From Pythium myriotylum (taxonomy: Eukaryota > Oomycota > Peronosporomycetes > Pythiales > Pythiaceae): a stretch of DNA of 64,000 nucleotides. How positions within the stretch are numbered: position 1 is the stretch's first letter; each line of letters begins with the position of its first letter. A program made the position numbers and the translations under genes. Shown piece by piece: positions 13,701 through 25,700 of this stretch. Under the pieces are notes generated by a model. The model saw nothing but the letters and a program-made list of their open reading frames with translations, ran no database searches and was not told where the DNA came from. The stretch lies in assembly GCA_023091665.1 (NCBI GenBank), contig JALJCQ010000011.1:992001-1056000 (forward strand), read 5' to 3'.

Positions 13701-16700
13701 GGTCTCTTCGATATCGACCTCGCCAGTAACGATGGTCTTCGTGACAGTCGTACTGATCTGCGTCGACGTCTCACGCTCGGTGATCGTCTCACCCTCATCG
13801 TTCGTGTACGTCGTCAGCACCACAACAGTGTCCGTCACCGTGCCGCTCGTGTCCGTGTCCTTCCAAGTCTCGGTCGTGATCGTCTTGTCGCCCTCAACCT
13901 TGACCGTCTTGTCCGTGAGCACGCCCTGCACATCCTCCGTGAGGCTCTCCGTCACGGCCTCGTACGTCTCCTCCACGAACTCCACAGCGCCTTCCACGCC
14001 AGCGGACACCGTCTTGGTCACATTCGAGGCCACATCGCTCACGGTCGAAGCCGCGCCGCTCACAGCAACGCTCACAGAGCCAGACACAGACTCCGCAGAC
14101 TCCTCCACGAACTCCACGGCGCTCTCCACGGTCGACGACACGGCAGTAGCGGCGCCAGCAACGGCAACGCCGACGGCACCAACCACCTTCGACACCACGC
14201 TCTCGCTCTCGACCTCGCCAGTGACAGTCTTCGAAGTCGCTTCGATGGTAGTCGAGCGAGTGATCTCCTCGTCCGATTCATCCGACTCAGAGACGTCCTC
14301 GTCCTCATGCACATCGACGGCCACCACCTCAACGCCATCAACGGTCGTCGTCTGCTTCTTCGTCTTGCGACGGTTGCGGCGCTTCTTCTTCGACTTGGAC
14401 GTCGGTGCAGTGCTCGTCACGTCACCCTTGTGAACGGTCTTGGCACCCGTCGTGCTGATCTGCGACGACGTCTCGCGCTCGGTGATCGTCTCACCCTTCT
14501 CGTTCGTGTACGTCGTCAACACAACTACGGTGTCCGTGACAGTGCCGCTCGTGTCCTTGTCGGTCCAGGTCGCAGTCGTGATCGTCTTGTCGCCCTCCAC
14601 CTTGACCGTCTTGTCCGCCAACACACCCTGCACTTCGGTCTCTTCGATATCGACCTCGCCAGTAACGATGGTCTTCGTGACAGTCGTACTGATCTGCGTC
14701 GACGTCTCACGCTCGGTGATCGTCTCACCCTCATCGTTCGTGTACGTCGTCAGCACCACAACAGTGTCCGTCACCGTGCCGCTCGTGTCCGTGTCCTTCC
14801 AAGTCTCGGTCGTGATCGTCTTGTCGCCCTCAACCTTGACCGTCTTGTCCGTGAGCACGCCCTGCACATCCTCCGTGAGGCTCTCCGTCACGGCCTCGTA
14901 CGTCTCCTCCACGAACTCCACAGCGCCTTCCACGCCAGCGGACACCGTCTTGGTCACATTCGAGGCCACATCGCTCACGGTCGAAGCCGCGCCGCTCACA
15001 GCAACGCTCACAGAGCCAGACACAGACTCCGCAGACTCCTCCACGAACTCCACGGCGCTCTCCACGGTCGACGACACGGCAGTAGCGGCGCCAGCAACGG
15101 CAACGCCGACGGCACCAACCACCTTCGACACCACGCTCTCGCTCTCGACCTCGCCAGTGACAGTCTTCGAAGTCGCTTCGATGGTAGTCGAGCGAGTGAT
15201 CTCCTCGTCCGATTCATCCGACTCAGAGACGTCCTCGTCCTCATGCACATCGACGGCCACCACCTCAACGCCATCAACGGTCGTCGTCTGCTTCTTCGTC
15301 TTGCGACGGTTGCGGCGCTTCTTCTTCGACTTGGACGTCGGTGCAGTGCTCGTCACGTCACCCTTGTGAACGGTCTTGGCACCCGTCGTGCTGATCTGCG
15401 ACGACGTCTCGCGCTCGGTGATCGTCTCACCCTTCTCGTTCGTGTACGTCGTCAACACAACTACGGTGTCCGTGACAGTGCCGCTCGTGTCCTTGTCGGT
15501 CCAGGTCGCAGTCGTGATCGTCTTGTCGCCCTCCACCTTGACCGTCTTGTCCGCCAACACACCCTGCACTTCGGTCTCTTCGATATCGACCTCGCCAGTA
15601 ACGATGGTCTTCGTGACAGTCGTACTGATCTGCGTCGACGTCTCACGCTCGGTGATCGTCTCACCCTCATCGTTCGTGTACGTCGTCAGCACCACAACAG
15701 TGTCCGTCACCGTGCCGCTCGTGTCCGTGTCCTTCCAAGTCTCGGTCGTGATCGTCTTGTCGCCCTCAACCTTGACCGTCTTGTCCGTGAGCACGCCCTG
15801 CACATCCTCCGTGAGGCTCTCCGTCACGGCCTCGTACGTCTCCTCCACGAACTCCACAGCGCCTTCCACGCCAGCGGACACCGTCTTGGTCACATTCGAG
15901 GCCACATCGCTCACGGTCGAAGCCGCGCCGCTCACAGCAACGCTCACAGAGCCAGACACAGACTCCGCAGACTCCTCCACGAACTCCACGGCGCTCTCCA
16001 CGGTCGACGACACGGCAGTAGCGGCGCCAGCAACGGCAACGCCGACGGCACCAACCACCTTCGACACCACGCTCTCGCTCTCGACCTCACCCGCTACGCC
16101 TTCAACCTGGGTTGTCTGACCCTTCGACGAGTCTGACTCACCAACGACAACAACAGTTGCGCGGGAAGACTCGGTGACGTCCACATCAACCTCCTTATCA
16201 GTGATAACAGTGGTCGTCGACTTGGACGTCGGTGCAGTGCTCGTCACGTCACCCTTGTGAACGGTCTTGGCACCCGTCGTGCTGATCTGCGACGACGTCT
16301 CGCGCTCGGTGATCGTCTCACCCTTCTCGTTCGTGTACGTCGTCAACACAACTACGGTGTCCGTGACAGTGCCGCTCGTGTCCTTGTCGGTCCAGGTCGC
16401 AGTCGTGATCGTCTTGTCGCCCTCCACCTTGACCGTCTTGTCCGCCAACACACCCTGCACTTCGGTCTCTTCGATATCGACCTCGCCAGTAACGATGGTC
16501 TTCGTGACAGTCGTACTGATCTGCGTCGACGTCTCACGCTCGGTGATCGTCTCACCCTCATCGTTCGTGTACGTCGTCAGCACCACAACAGTGTCCGTCA
16601 CCGTGCCGCTCGTGTCCGTGTCCTTCCAAGTCTCGGTCGTGATCGTCTTGTCGCCCTCAACCTTGACCGTCTTGTCCGTGAGCACGCCCTGCACATCCTC

Positions 16701-19700
16701 CGTGAGGCTCTCCGTCACGGCCTCGTACGTCTCCTCCACGAACTCCACAGCGCCTTCCACGCCAGCGGACACCGTCTTGGTCACATTCGAGGCCACATCG
16801 CTCACGGTCGAAGCCGCGCCGCTCACAGCAACGCTCACAGAGCCAGACACAGACTCCGCAGACTCCTCCACGAACTCCACGGCGCTCTCCACGGTCGACG
16901 ACACGGCAGTAGCGGCGCCAGCAACGGCAACGCCGACGGCACCAACCACCTTCGACACCACGCTCTCGCTCTCGACCTCGCCAGTGACAGTCTTCGAAGT
17001 CGCTTCGATGGTAGTCGAGCGAGTGATCTCCTCGTCCGATTCATCCGACTCAGAGACGTCCTCGTCCTCATGCACATCGACGGCCACCACCTCAACGCCA
17101 TCAACGGTCGTCGTCTGCTTCTTCGTCTTGCGACGGTTGCGGCGCTTCTTCTTCGACTTGGACGTCGGTGCAGTGCTCGTCACGTCACCCTTGTGAACGG
17201 TCTTGGCACCCGTCGTGCTGATCTGCGACGACGTCTCGCGCTCGGTGATCGTCTCACCCTTCTCGTTCGTGTACGTCGTCAACACAACTACGGTGTCCGT
17301 GACAGTGCCGCTCGTGTCCTTGTCGGTCCAGGTCGCAGTCGTGATCGTCTTGTCGCCCTCCACCTTGACCGTCTTGTCCGCCAACACACCCTGCACTTCG
17401 GTCTCTTCGATATCGACCTCGCCAGTAACGATGGTCTTCGTGACAGTCGTACTGATCTGCGTCGACGTCTCACGCTCGGTGATCGTCTCACCCTCATCGT
17501 TCGTGTACGTCGTCAGCACCACAACAGTGTCCGTCACCGTGCCGCTCGTGTCCGTGTCCTTCCAAGTCTCGGTCGTGATCGTCTTGTCGCCCTCAACCTT
17601 GACCGTCTTGTCCGTGAGCACGCCCTGCACATCCTCCGTGAGGCTCTCCGTCACGGCCTCGTACGTCTCCTCCACGAACTCCACAGCGCCTTCCACGCCA
17701 GCGGACACCGTCTTGGTCACATTCGAGGCCACATCGCTCACGGTCGAAGCCGCGCCGCTCACAGCAACGCTCACAGAGCCAGACACAGACTCCGCAGACT
17801 CCTCCACGAACTCCACGGCGCTCTCCACGGTCGACGACACGGCAGTAGCGGCGCCAGCAACGGCAACGCCGACGGCACCAACCACCTTCGACACCACGCT
17901 CTCGCTCTCGACCTCGCCAGTGACAGTCTTCGAAGTCGCTTCGATGGTAGTCGAGCGAGTGATCTCCTCGTCCGATTCATCCGACTCAGAGACGTCCTCG
18001 TCCTCATGCACATCGACGGCCACCACCTCAACGCCATCAACGGTCGTCGTCTGCTTCTTCGTCTTGCGACGGTTGCGGCGCTTCTTCTTCGACTTGGACG
18101 TCGGTGCAGTGCTCGTCACGTCACCCTTGTGAACGGTCTTGGCACCCGTCGTGCTGATCTGCGACGACGTCTCGCGCTCGGTGATCGTCTCACCCTTCTC
18201 GTTCGTGTACGTCGTCAACACAACTACGGTGTCCGTGACAGTGCCGCTCGTGTCCTTGTCGGTCCAGGTCGCAGTCGTGATCGTCTTGTCGCCCTCCACC
18301 TTGACCGTCTTGTCCGCCAACACACCCTGCACTTCGGTCTCTTCGATATCGACCTCGCCAGTAACGATGGTCTTCGTGACAGTCGTACTGATCTGCGTCG
18401 ACGTCTCACGCTCGGTGATCGTCTCACCCTCATCGTTCGTGTACGTCGTCAGCACCACAACAGTGTCCGTCACCGTGCCGCTCGTGTCCGTGTCCTTCCA
18501 AGTCTCGGTCGTGATCGTCTTGTCGCCCTCAACCTTGACCGTCTTGTCCGTGAGCACGCCCTGCACATCCTCCGTGAGGCTCTCCGTCACGGCCTCGTAC
18601 GTCTCCTCCACGAACTCCACAGCGCCTTCCACGCCAGCGGACACCGTCTTGGTCACATTCGAGGCCACATCGCTCACGGTCGAAGCCGCGCCGCTCACAG
18701 CAACGCTCACAGAGCCAGACACAGACTCCGCAGACTCCTCCACGAACTCCACGGCGCTCTCCACGGTCGACGACACGGCAGTAGCGGCGCCAGCAACGGC
18801 AACGCCGACGGCACCAACCACCTTCGACACCACGCTCTCGCTCTCGACCTCGCCAGTGACAGTCTTCGAAGTCGCTTCGATGGTAGTCGAGCGAGTGATC
18901 TCCTCGTCCGATTCATCCGACTCAGAGACGTCCTCGTCCTCATGCACATCGACGGCCACCACCTCAACGCCATCAACGGTCGTCGTCTGCTTCTTCGTCT
19001 TGCGACGGTTGCGGCGCTTCTTCTTCGACTTGGACGTCGGTGCAGTGCTCGTCACGTCACCCTTGTGAACGGTCTTGGCACCCGTCGTGCTGATCTGCGA
19101 CGACGTCTCGCGCTCGGTGATCGTCTCACCCTTCTCGTTCGTGTACGTCGTCAACACAACTACGGTGTCCGTGACAGTGCCGCTCGTGTCCTTGTCGGTC
19201 CAGGTCGCAGTCGTGATCGTCTTGTCGCCCTCCACCTTGACCGTCTTGTCCGCCAACACACCCTGCACTTCGGTCTCTTCGATATCGACCTCGCCAGTAA
19301 CGATGGTCTTCGTGACAGTCGTACTGATCTGCGTCGACGTCTCACGCTCGGTGATCGTCTCACCCTCATCGTTCGTGTACGTCGTCAGCACCACAACAGT
19401 GTCCGTCACCGTGCCGCTCGTGTCCGTGTCCTTCCAAGTCTCGGTCGTGATCGTCTTGTCGCCCTCAACCTTGACCGTCTTGTCCGTGAGCACGCCCTGC
19501 ACATCCTCCGTGAGGCTCTCCGTCACGGCCTCGTACGTCTCCTCCACGAACTCCACAGCGCCTTCCACGCCAGCGGACACCGTCTTGGTCACATTCGAGG
19601 CCACATCGCTCACGGTCGAAGCCGCGCCGCTCACAGCAACGCTCACAGAGCCAGACACAGACTCCGCAGACTCCTCCACGAACTCCACGGCGCTCTCCAC

Positions 19701-22700
19701 GGTCGACGACACGGCAGTAGCGGCGCCAGCAACGGCAACGCCGACGGCACCAACCACCTTCGACACCACGCTCTCGCTCTCGACCTCGCCAGTGACAGTC
19801 TTCGAAGTCGCTTCGATGGTAGTCGAGCGAGTGATCTCCTCGTCCGATTCATCCGACTCAGAGACGTCCTCGTCCTCATGCACATCGACGGCCACCACCT
19901 CAACGCCATCAACGGTCGTCGTCTGCTTCTTCGTCTTGCGACGGTTGCGGCGCTTCTTCTTCGACTTGGACGTCGGTGCAGTGCTCGTCACGTCACCCTT
20001 GTGAACGGTCTTGGCACCCGTCGTGCTGATCTGCGACGACGTCTCGCGCTCGGTGATCGTCTCACCCTTCTCGTTCGTGTACGTCGTCAACACAACTACG
20101 GTGTCCGTGACAGTGCCGCTCGTGTCCTTGTCGGTCCAGGTCGCAGTCGTGATCGTCTTGTCGCCCTCCACCTTGACCGTCTTGTCCGCCAACACACCCT
20201 GCACTTCGGTCTCTTCGATATCGACCTCGCCAGTAACGATGGTCTTCGTGACAGTCGTACTGATCTGCGTCGACGTCTCACGCTCGGTGATCGTCTCACC
20301 CTCATCGTTCGTGTACGTCGTCAGCACCACAACAGTGTCCGTCACCGTGCCGCTCGTGTCCGTGTCCTTCCAAGTCTCGGTCGTGATCGTCTTGTCGCCC
20401 TCAACCTTGACCGTCTTGTCCGTGAGCACGCCCTGCACATCCTCCGTGAGGCTCTCCGTCACGGCCTCGTACGTCTCCTCCACGAACTCCACAGCGCCTT
20501 CCACGCCAGCGGACACCGTCTTGGTCACATTCGAGGCCACATCGCTCACGGTCGAAGCCGCGCCGCTCACAGCAACGCTCACAGAGCCAGACACAGACTC
20601 CGCAGACTCCTCCACGAACTCCACGGCGCTCTCCACGGTCGACGACACGGCAGTAGCGGCGCCAGCAACGGCAACGCCGACGGCACCAACCACCTTCGAC
20701 ACCACGCTCTCGCTCTCGACCTCGCCAGTGACAGTCTTCGAAGTCGCTTCGATGGTAGTCGAGCGAGTGATCTCCTCGTCCGATTCATCCGACTCAGAGA
20801 CGTCCTCGTCCTCATGCACATCGACGGCCACCACCTCAACGCCATCAACGGTCGTCGTCTGCTTCTTCGTCTTGCGACGGTTGCGGCGCTTCTTCTTCGA
20901 CTTGGACGTCGGTGCAGTGCTCGTCACGTCACCCTTGTGAACGGTCTTGGCACCCGTCGTGCTGATCTGCGACGACGTCTCGCGCTCGGTGATCGTCTCA
21001 CCCTTCTCGTTCGTGTACGTCGTCAACACAACTACGGTGTCCGTGACAGTGCCGCTCGTGTCCTTGTCGGTCCAGGTCGCAGTCGTGATCGTCTTGTCGC
21101 CCTCCACCTTGACCGTCTTGTCCGCCAACACACCCTGCACTTCGGTCTCTTCGATATCGACCTCGCCAGTAACGATGGTCTTCGTGACAGTCGTACTGAT
21201 CTGCGTCGACGTCTCACGCTCGGTGATCGTCTCACCCTCATCGTTCGTGTACGTCGTCAGCACCACAACAGTGTCCGTCACCGTGCCGCTCGTGTCCGTG
21301 TCCTTCCAAGTCTCGGTCGTGATCGTCTTGTCGCCCTCAACCTTGACCGTCTTGTCCGTGAGCACGCCCTGCACATCCTCCGTGAGGCTCTCCGTCACGG
21401 CCTCGTACGTCTCCTCCACGAACTCCACAGCGCCTTCCACGCCAGCGGACACCGTCTTGGTCACATTCGAGGCCACATCGCTCACGGTCGAAGCCGCGCC
21501 GCTCACAGCAACGCTCACAGAGCCAGACACAGACTCCGCAGACTCCTCCACGAACTCCACGGCGCTCTCCACGGTCGACGACACGGCAGTAGCGGCGCCA
21601 GCAACGGCAACGCCGACGGCACCAACCACCTTCGACACCACGCTCTCGCTCTCGACCTCGCCAGTGACAGTCTTCGAAGTCGCTTCGATGGTAGTCGAGC
21701 GAGTGATCTCCTCGTCCGATTCATCCGACTCAGAGACGTCCTCGTCCTCATGCACATCGACGGCCACCACCTCAACGCCATCAACGGTCGTCGTCTGCTT
21801 CTTCGTCTTGCGACGGTTGCGGCGCTTCTTCTTCGACTTGGACGTCGGTGCAGTGCTCGTCACGTCACCCTTGTGAACGGTCTTGGCACCCGTCGTGCTG
21901 ATCTGCGACGACGTCTCGCGCTCGGTGATCGTCTCACCCTTCTCGTTCGTGTACGTCGTCAACACAACTACGGTGTCCGTGACAGTGCCGCTCGTGTCCT
22001 TGTCGGTCCAGGTCGCAGTCGTGATCGTCTTGTCGCCCTCCACCTTGACCGTCTTGTCCGCCAACACACCCTGCACTTCGGTCTCTTCGATATCGACCTC
22101 GCCAGTAACGATGGTCTTCGTGACAGTCGTACTGATCTGCGTCGACGTCTCACGCTCGGTGATCGTCTCACCCTCATCGTTCGTGTACGTCGTCAGCACC
22201 ACAACAGTGTCCGTCACCGTGCCGCTCGTGTCCGTGTCCTTCCAAGTCTCGGTCGTGATCGTCTTGTCGCCCTCAACCTTGACCGTCTTGTCCGTGAGCA
22301 CGCCCTGCACATCCTCCGTGAGGCTCTCCGTCACGGCCTCGTACGTCTCCTCCACGAACTCCACAGCGCCTTCCACGCCAGCGGACACCGTCTTGGTCAC
22401 ATTCGAGGCCACATCGCTCACGGTCGAAGCCGCGCCGCTCACAGCAACGCTCACAGAGCCAGACACAGACTCCGCAGACTCCTCCACGAACTCCACGGCG
22501 CTCTCCACGGTCGACGACACGGCAGTAGCGGCGCCAGCAACGGCAACGCCGACGGCACCAACCACCTTCGACACCACGCTCTCGCTCTCGACCTCGCCAG
22601 TGACAGTCTTCGAAGTCGCTTCGATGGTAGTCGAGCGAGTGATCTCCTCGTCCGATTCATCCGACTCAGAGACGTCCTCGTCCTCATGCACATCGACGGC

Positions 22701-25700
22701 CACCACCTCAACGCCATCAACGGTCGTCGTCTGCTTCTTCGTCTTGCGACGGTTGCGGCGCTTCTTCTTCGACTTGGACGTCGGTGCAGTGCTCGTCACG
22801 TCACCCTTGTGAACGGTCTTGGCACCCGTCGTGCTGATCTGCGACGACGTCTCGCGCTCGGTGATCGTCTCACCCTTCTCGTTCGTGTACGTCGTCAACA
22901 CAACTACGGTGTCCGTGACAGTGCCGCTCGTGTCCTTGTCGGTCCAGGTCGCAGTCGTGATCGTCTTGTCGCCCTCCACCTTGACCGTCTTGTCCGCCAA
23001 CACACCCTGCACTTCGGTCTCTTCGATATCGACCTCGCCAGTAACGATGGTCTTCGTGACAGTCGTACTGATCTGCGTCGACGTCTCACGCTCGGTGATC
23101 GTCTCACCCTCATCGTTCGTGTACGTCGTCAGCACCACAACAGTGTCCGTCACCGTGCCGCTCGTGTCCGTGTCCTTCCAAGTCTCGGTCGTGATCGTCT
23201 TGTCGCCCTCAACCTTGACCGTCTTGTCCGTGAGCACGCCCTGCACATCCTCCGTGAGGCTCTCCGTCACGGCCTCGTACGTCTCCTCCACGAACTCCAC
23301 AGCGCCTTCCACGCCAGCGGACACCGTCTTGGTCACATTCGAGGCCACATCGCTCACGGTCGAAGCCGCGCCGCTCACAGCAACGCTCACAGAGCCAGAC
23401 ACAGACTCCGCAGACTCCTCCACGAACTCCACGGCGCTCTCCACGGTCGACGACACGGCAGTAGCGGCGCCAGCAACGGCAACGCCGACGGCACCAACCA
23501 CCTTCGACACCACGCTCTCGCTCTCGACCTCGCCAGTGACAGTCTTCGAAGTCGCTTCGATGGTAGTCGAGCGAGTGATCTCCTCGTCCGATTCATCCGA
23601 CTCAGAGACGTCCTCGTCCTCATGCACATCGACGGCCACCACCTCAACGCCATCAACGGTCGTCGTCTGCTTCTTCGTCTTGCGACGGTTGCGGCGCTTC
23701 TTCTTCGACTTGGACGTCGGTGCAGTGCTCGTCACGTCACCCTTGTGAACGGTCTTGGCACCCGTCGTGCTGATCTGCGACGACGTCTCGCGCTCGGTGA
23801 TCGTCTCACCCTTCTCGTTCGTGTACGTCGTCAACACAACTACGGTGTCCGTGACAGTGCCGCTCGTGTCCTTGTCGGTCCAGGTCGCAGTCGTGATCGT
23901 CTTGTCGCCCTCCACCTTGACCGTCTTGTCCGCCAACACACCCTGCACTTCGGTCTCTTCGATATCGACCTCGCCAGTAACGATGGTCTTCGTGACAGTC
24001 GTACTGATCTGCGTCGACGTCTCACGCTCGGTGATCGTCTCACCCTCATCGTTCGTGTACGTCGTCAGCACCACAACAGTGTCCGTCACCGTGCCGCTCG
24101 TGTCCGTGTCCTTCCAAGTCTCGGTCGTGATCGTCTTGTCGCCCTCAACCTTGACCGTCTTGTCCGTGAGCACGCCCTGCACATCCTCCGTGAGGCTCTC
24201 CGTCACGGCCTCGTACGTCTCCTCCACGAACTCCACAGCGCCTTCCACGCCAGCGGACACCGTCTTGGTCACATTCGAGGCCACATCGCTCACGGTCGAA
24301 GCCGCGCCGCTCACAGCAACGCTCACAGAGCCAGACACAGACTCCGCAGACTCCTCCACGAACTCCACGGCGCTCTCCACGGTCGACGACACGGCAGTAG
24401 CGGCGCCAGCAACGGCAACGCCGACGGCACCAACCACCTTCGACACCACGCTCTCGCTCTCGACCTCGCCAGTGACAGTCTTCGAAGTCGCTTCGATGGT
24501 AGTCGAGCGAGTGATCTCCTCGTCCGATTCATCCGACTCAGAGACGTCCTCGTCCTCATGCACATCGACGGCCACCACCTCAACGCCATCAACGGTCGTC
24601 GTCTGCTTCTTCGTCTTGCGACGGTTGCGGCGCTTCTTCTTCGACTTGGACGTCGGTGCAGTGCTCGTCACGTCACCCTTGTGAACGGTCTTGGCACCCG
24701 TCGTGCTGATCTGCGACGACGTCTCGCGCTCGGTGATCGTCTCACCCTTCTCGTTCGTGTACGTCGTCAACACAACTACGGTGTCCGTGACAGTGCCGCT
24801 CGTGTCCTTGTCGGTCCAGGTCGCAGTCGTGATCGTCTTGTCGCCCTCCACCTTGACCGTCTTGTCCGCCAACACACCCTGCACTTCGGTCTCTTCGATA
24901 TCGACCTCGCCAGTAACGATGGTCTTCGTGACAGTCGTACTGATCTGCGTCGACGTCTCACGCTCGGTGATCGTCTCACCCTCATCGTTCGTGTACGTCG
25001 TCAGCACCACAACAGTGTCCGTCACCGTGCCGCTCGTGTCCGTGTCCTTCCAAGTCTCGGTCGTGATCGTCTTGTCGCCCTCAACCTTGACCGTCTTGTC
25101 CGTGAGCACGCCCTGCACATCCTCCGTGAGGCTCTCCGTCACGGCCTCGTACGTCTCCTCCACGAACTCCACAGCGCCTTCCACGCCAGCGGACACCGTC
25201 TTGGTCACATTCGAGGCCACATCGCTCACGGTCGAAGCCGCGCCGCTCACAGCAACGCTCACAGAGCCAGACACAGACTCCGCAGACTCCTCCACGAACT
25301 CCACGGCGCTCTCCACGGTCGACGACACGGCAGTAGCGGCGCCAGCAACGGCAACGCCGACGGCACCAACCACCTTCGACACCACGCTCTCGCTCTCGAC
25401 CTCGCCAGTGACAGTCTTCGAAGTCGCTTCGATGGTAGTCGAGCGAGTGATCTCCTCGTCCGATTCATCCGACTCAGAGACGTCCTCGTCCTCATGCACA
25501 TCGACGGCCACCACCTCAACGCCATCAACGGTCGTCGTCTGCTTCTTCGTCTTGCGACGGTTGCGGCGCTTCTTCTTCGACTTGGACGTCGGTGCAGTGC
25601 TCGTCACGTCACCCTTGTGAACGGTCTTGGCACCCGTCGTGCTGATCTGCGACGACGTCTCGCGCTCGGTGATCGTCTCACCCTTCTCGTTCGTGTACGT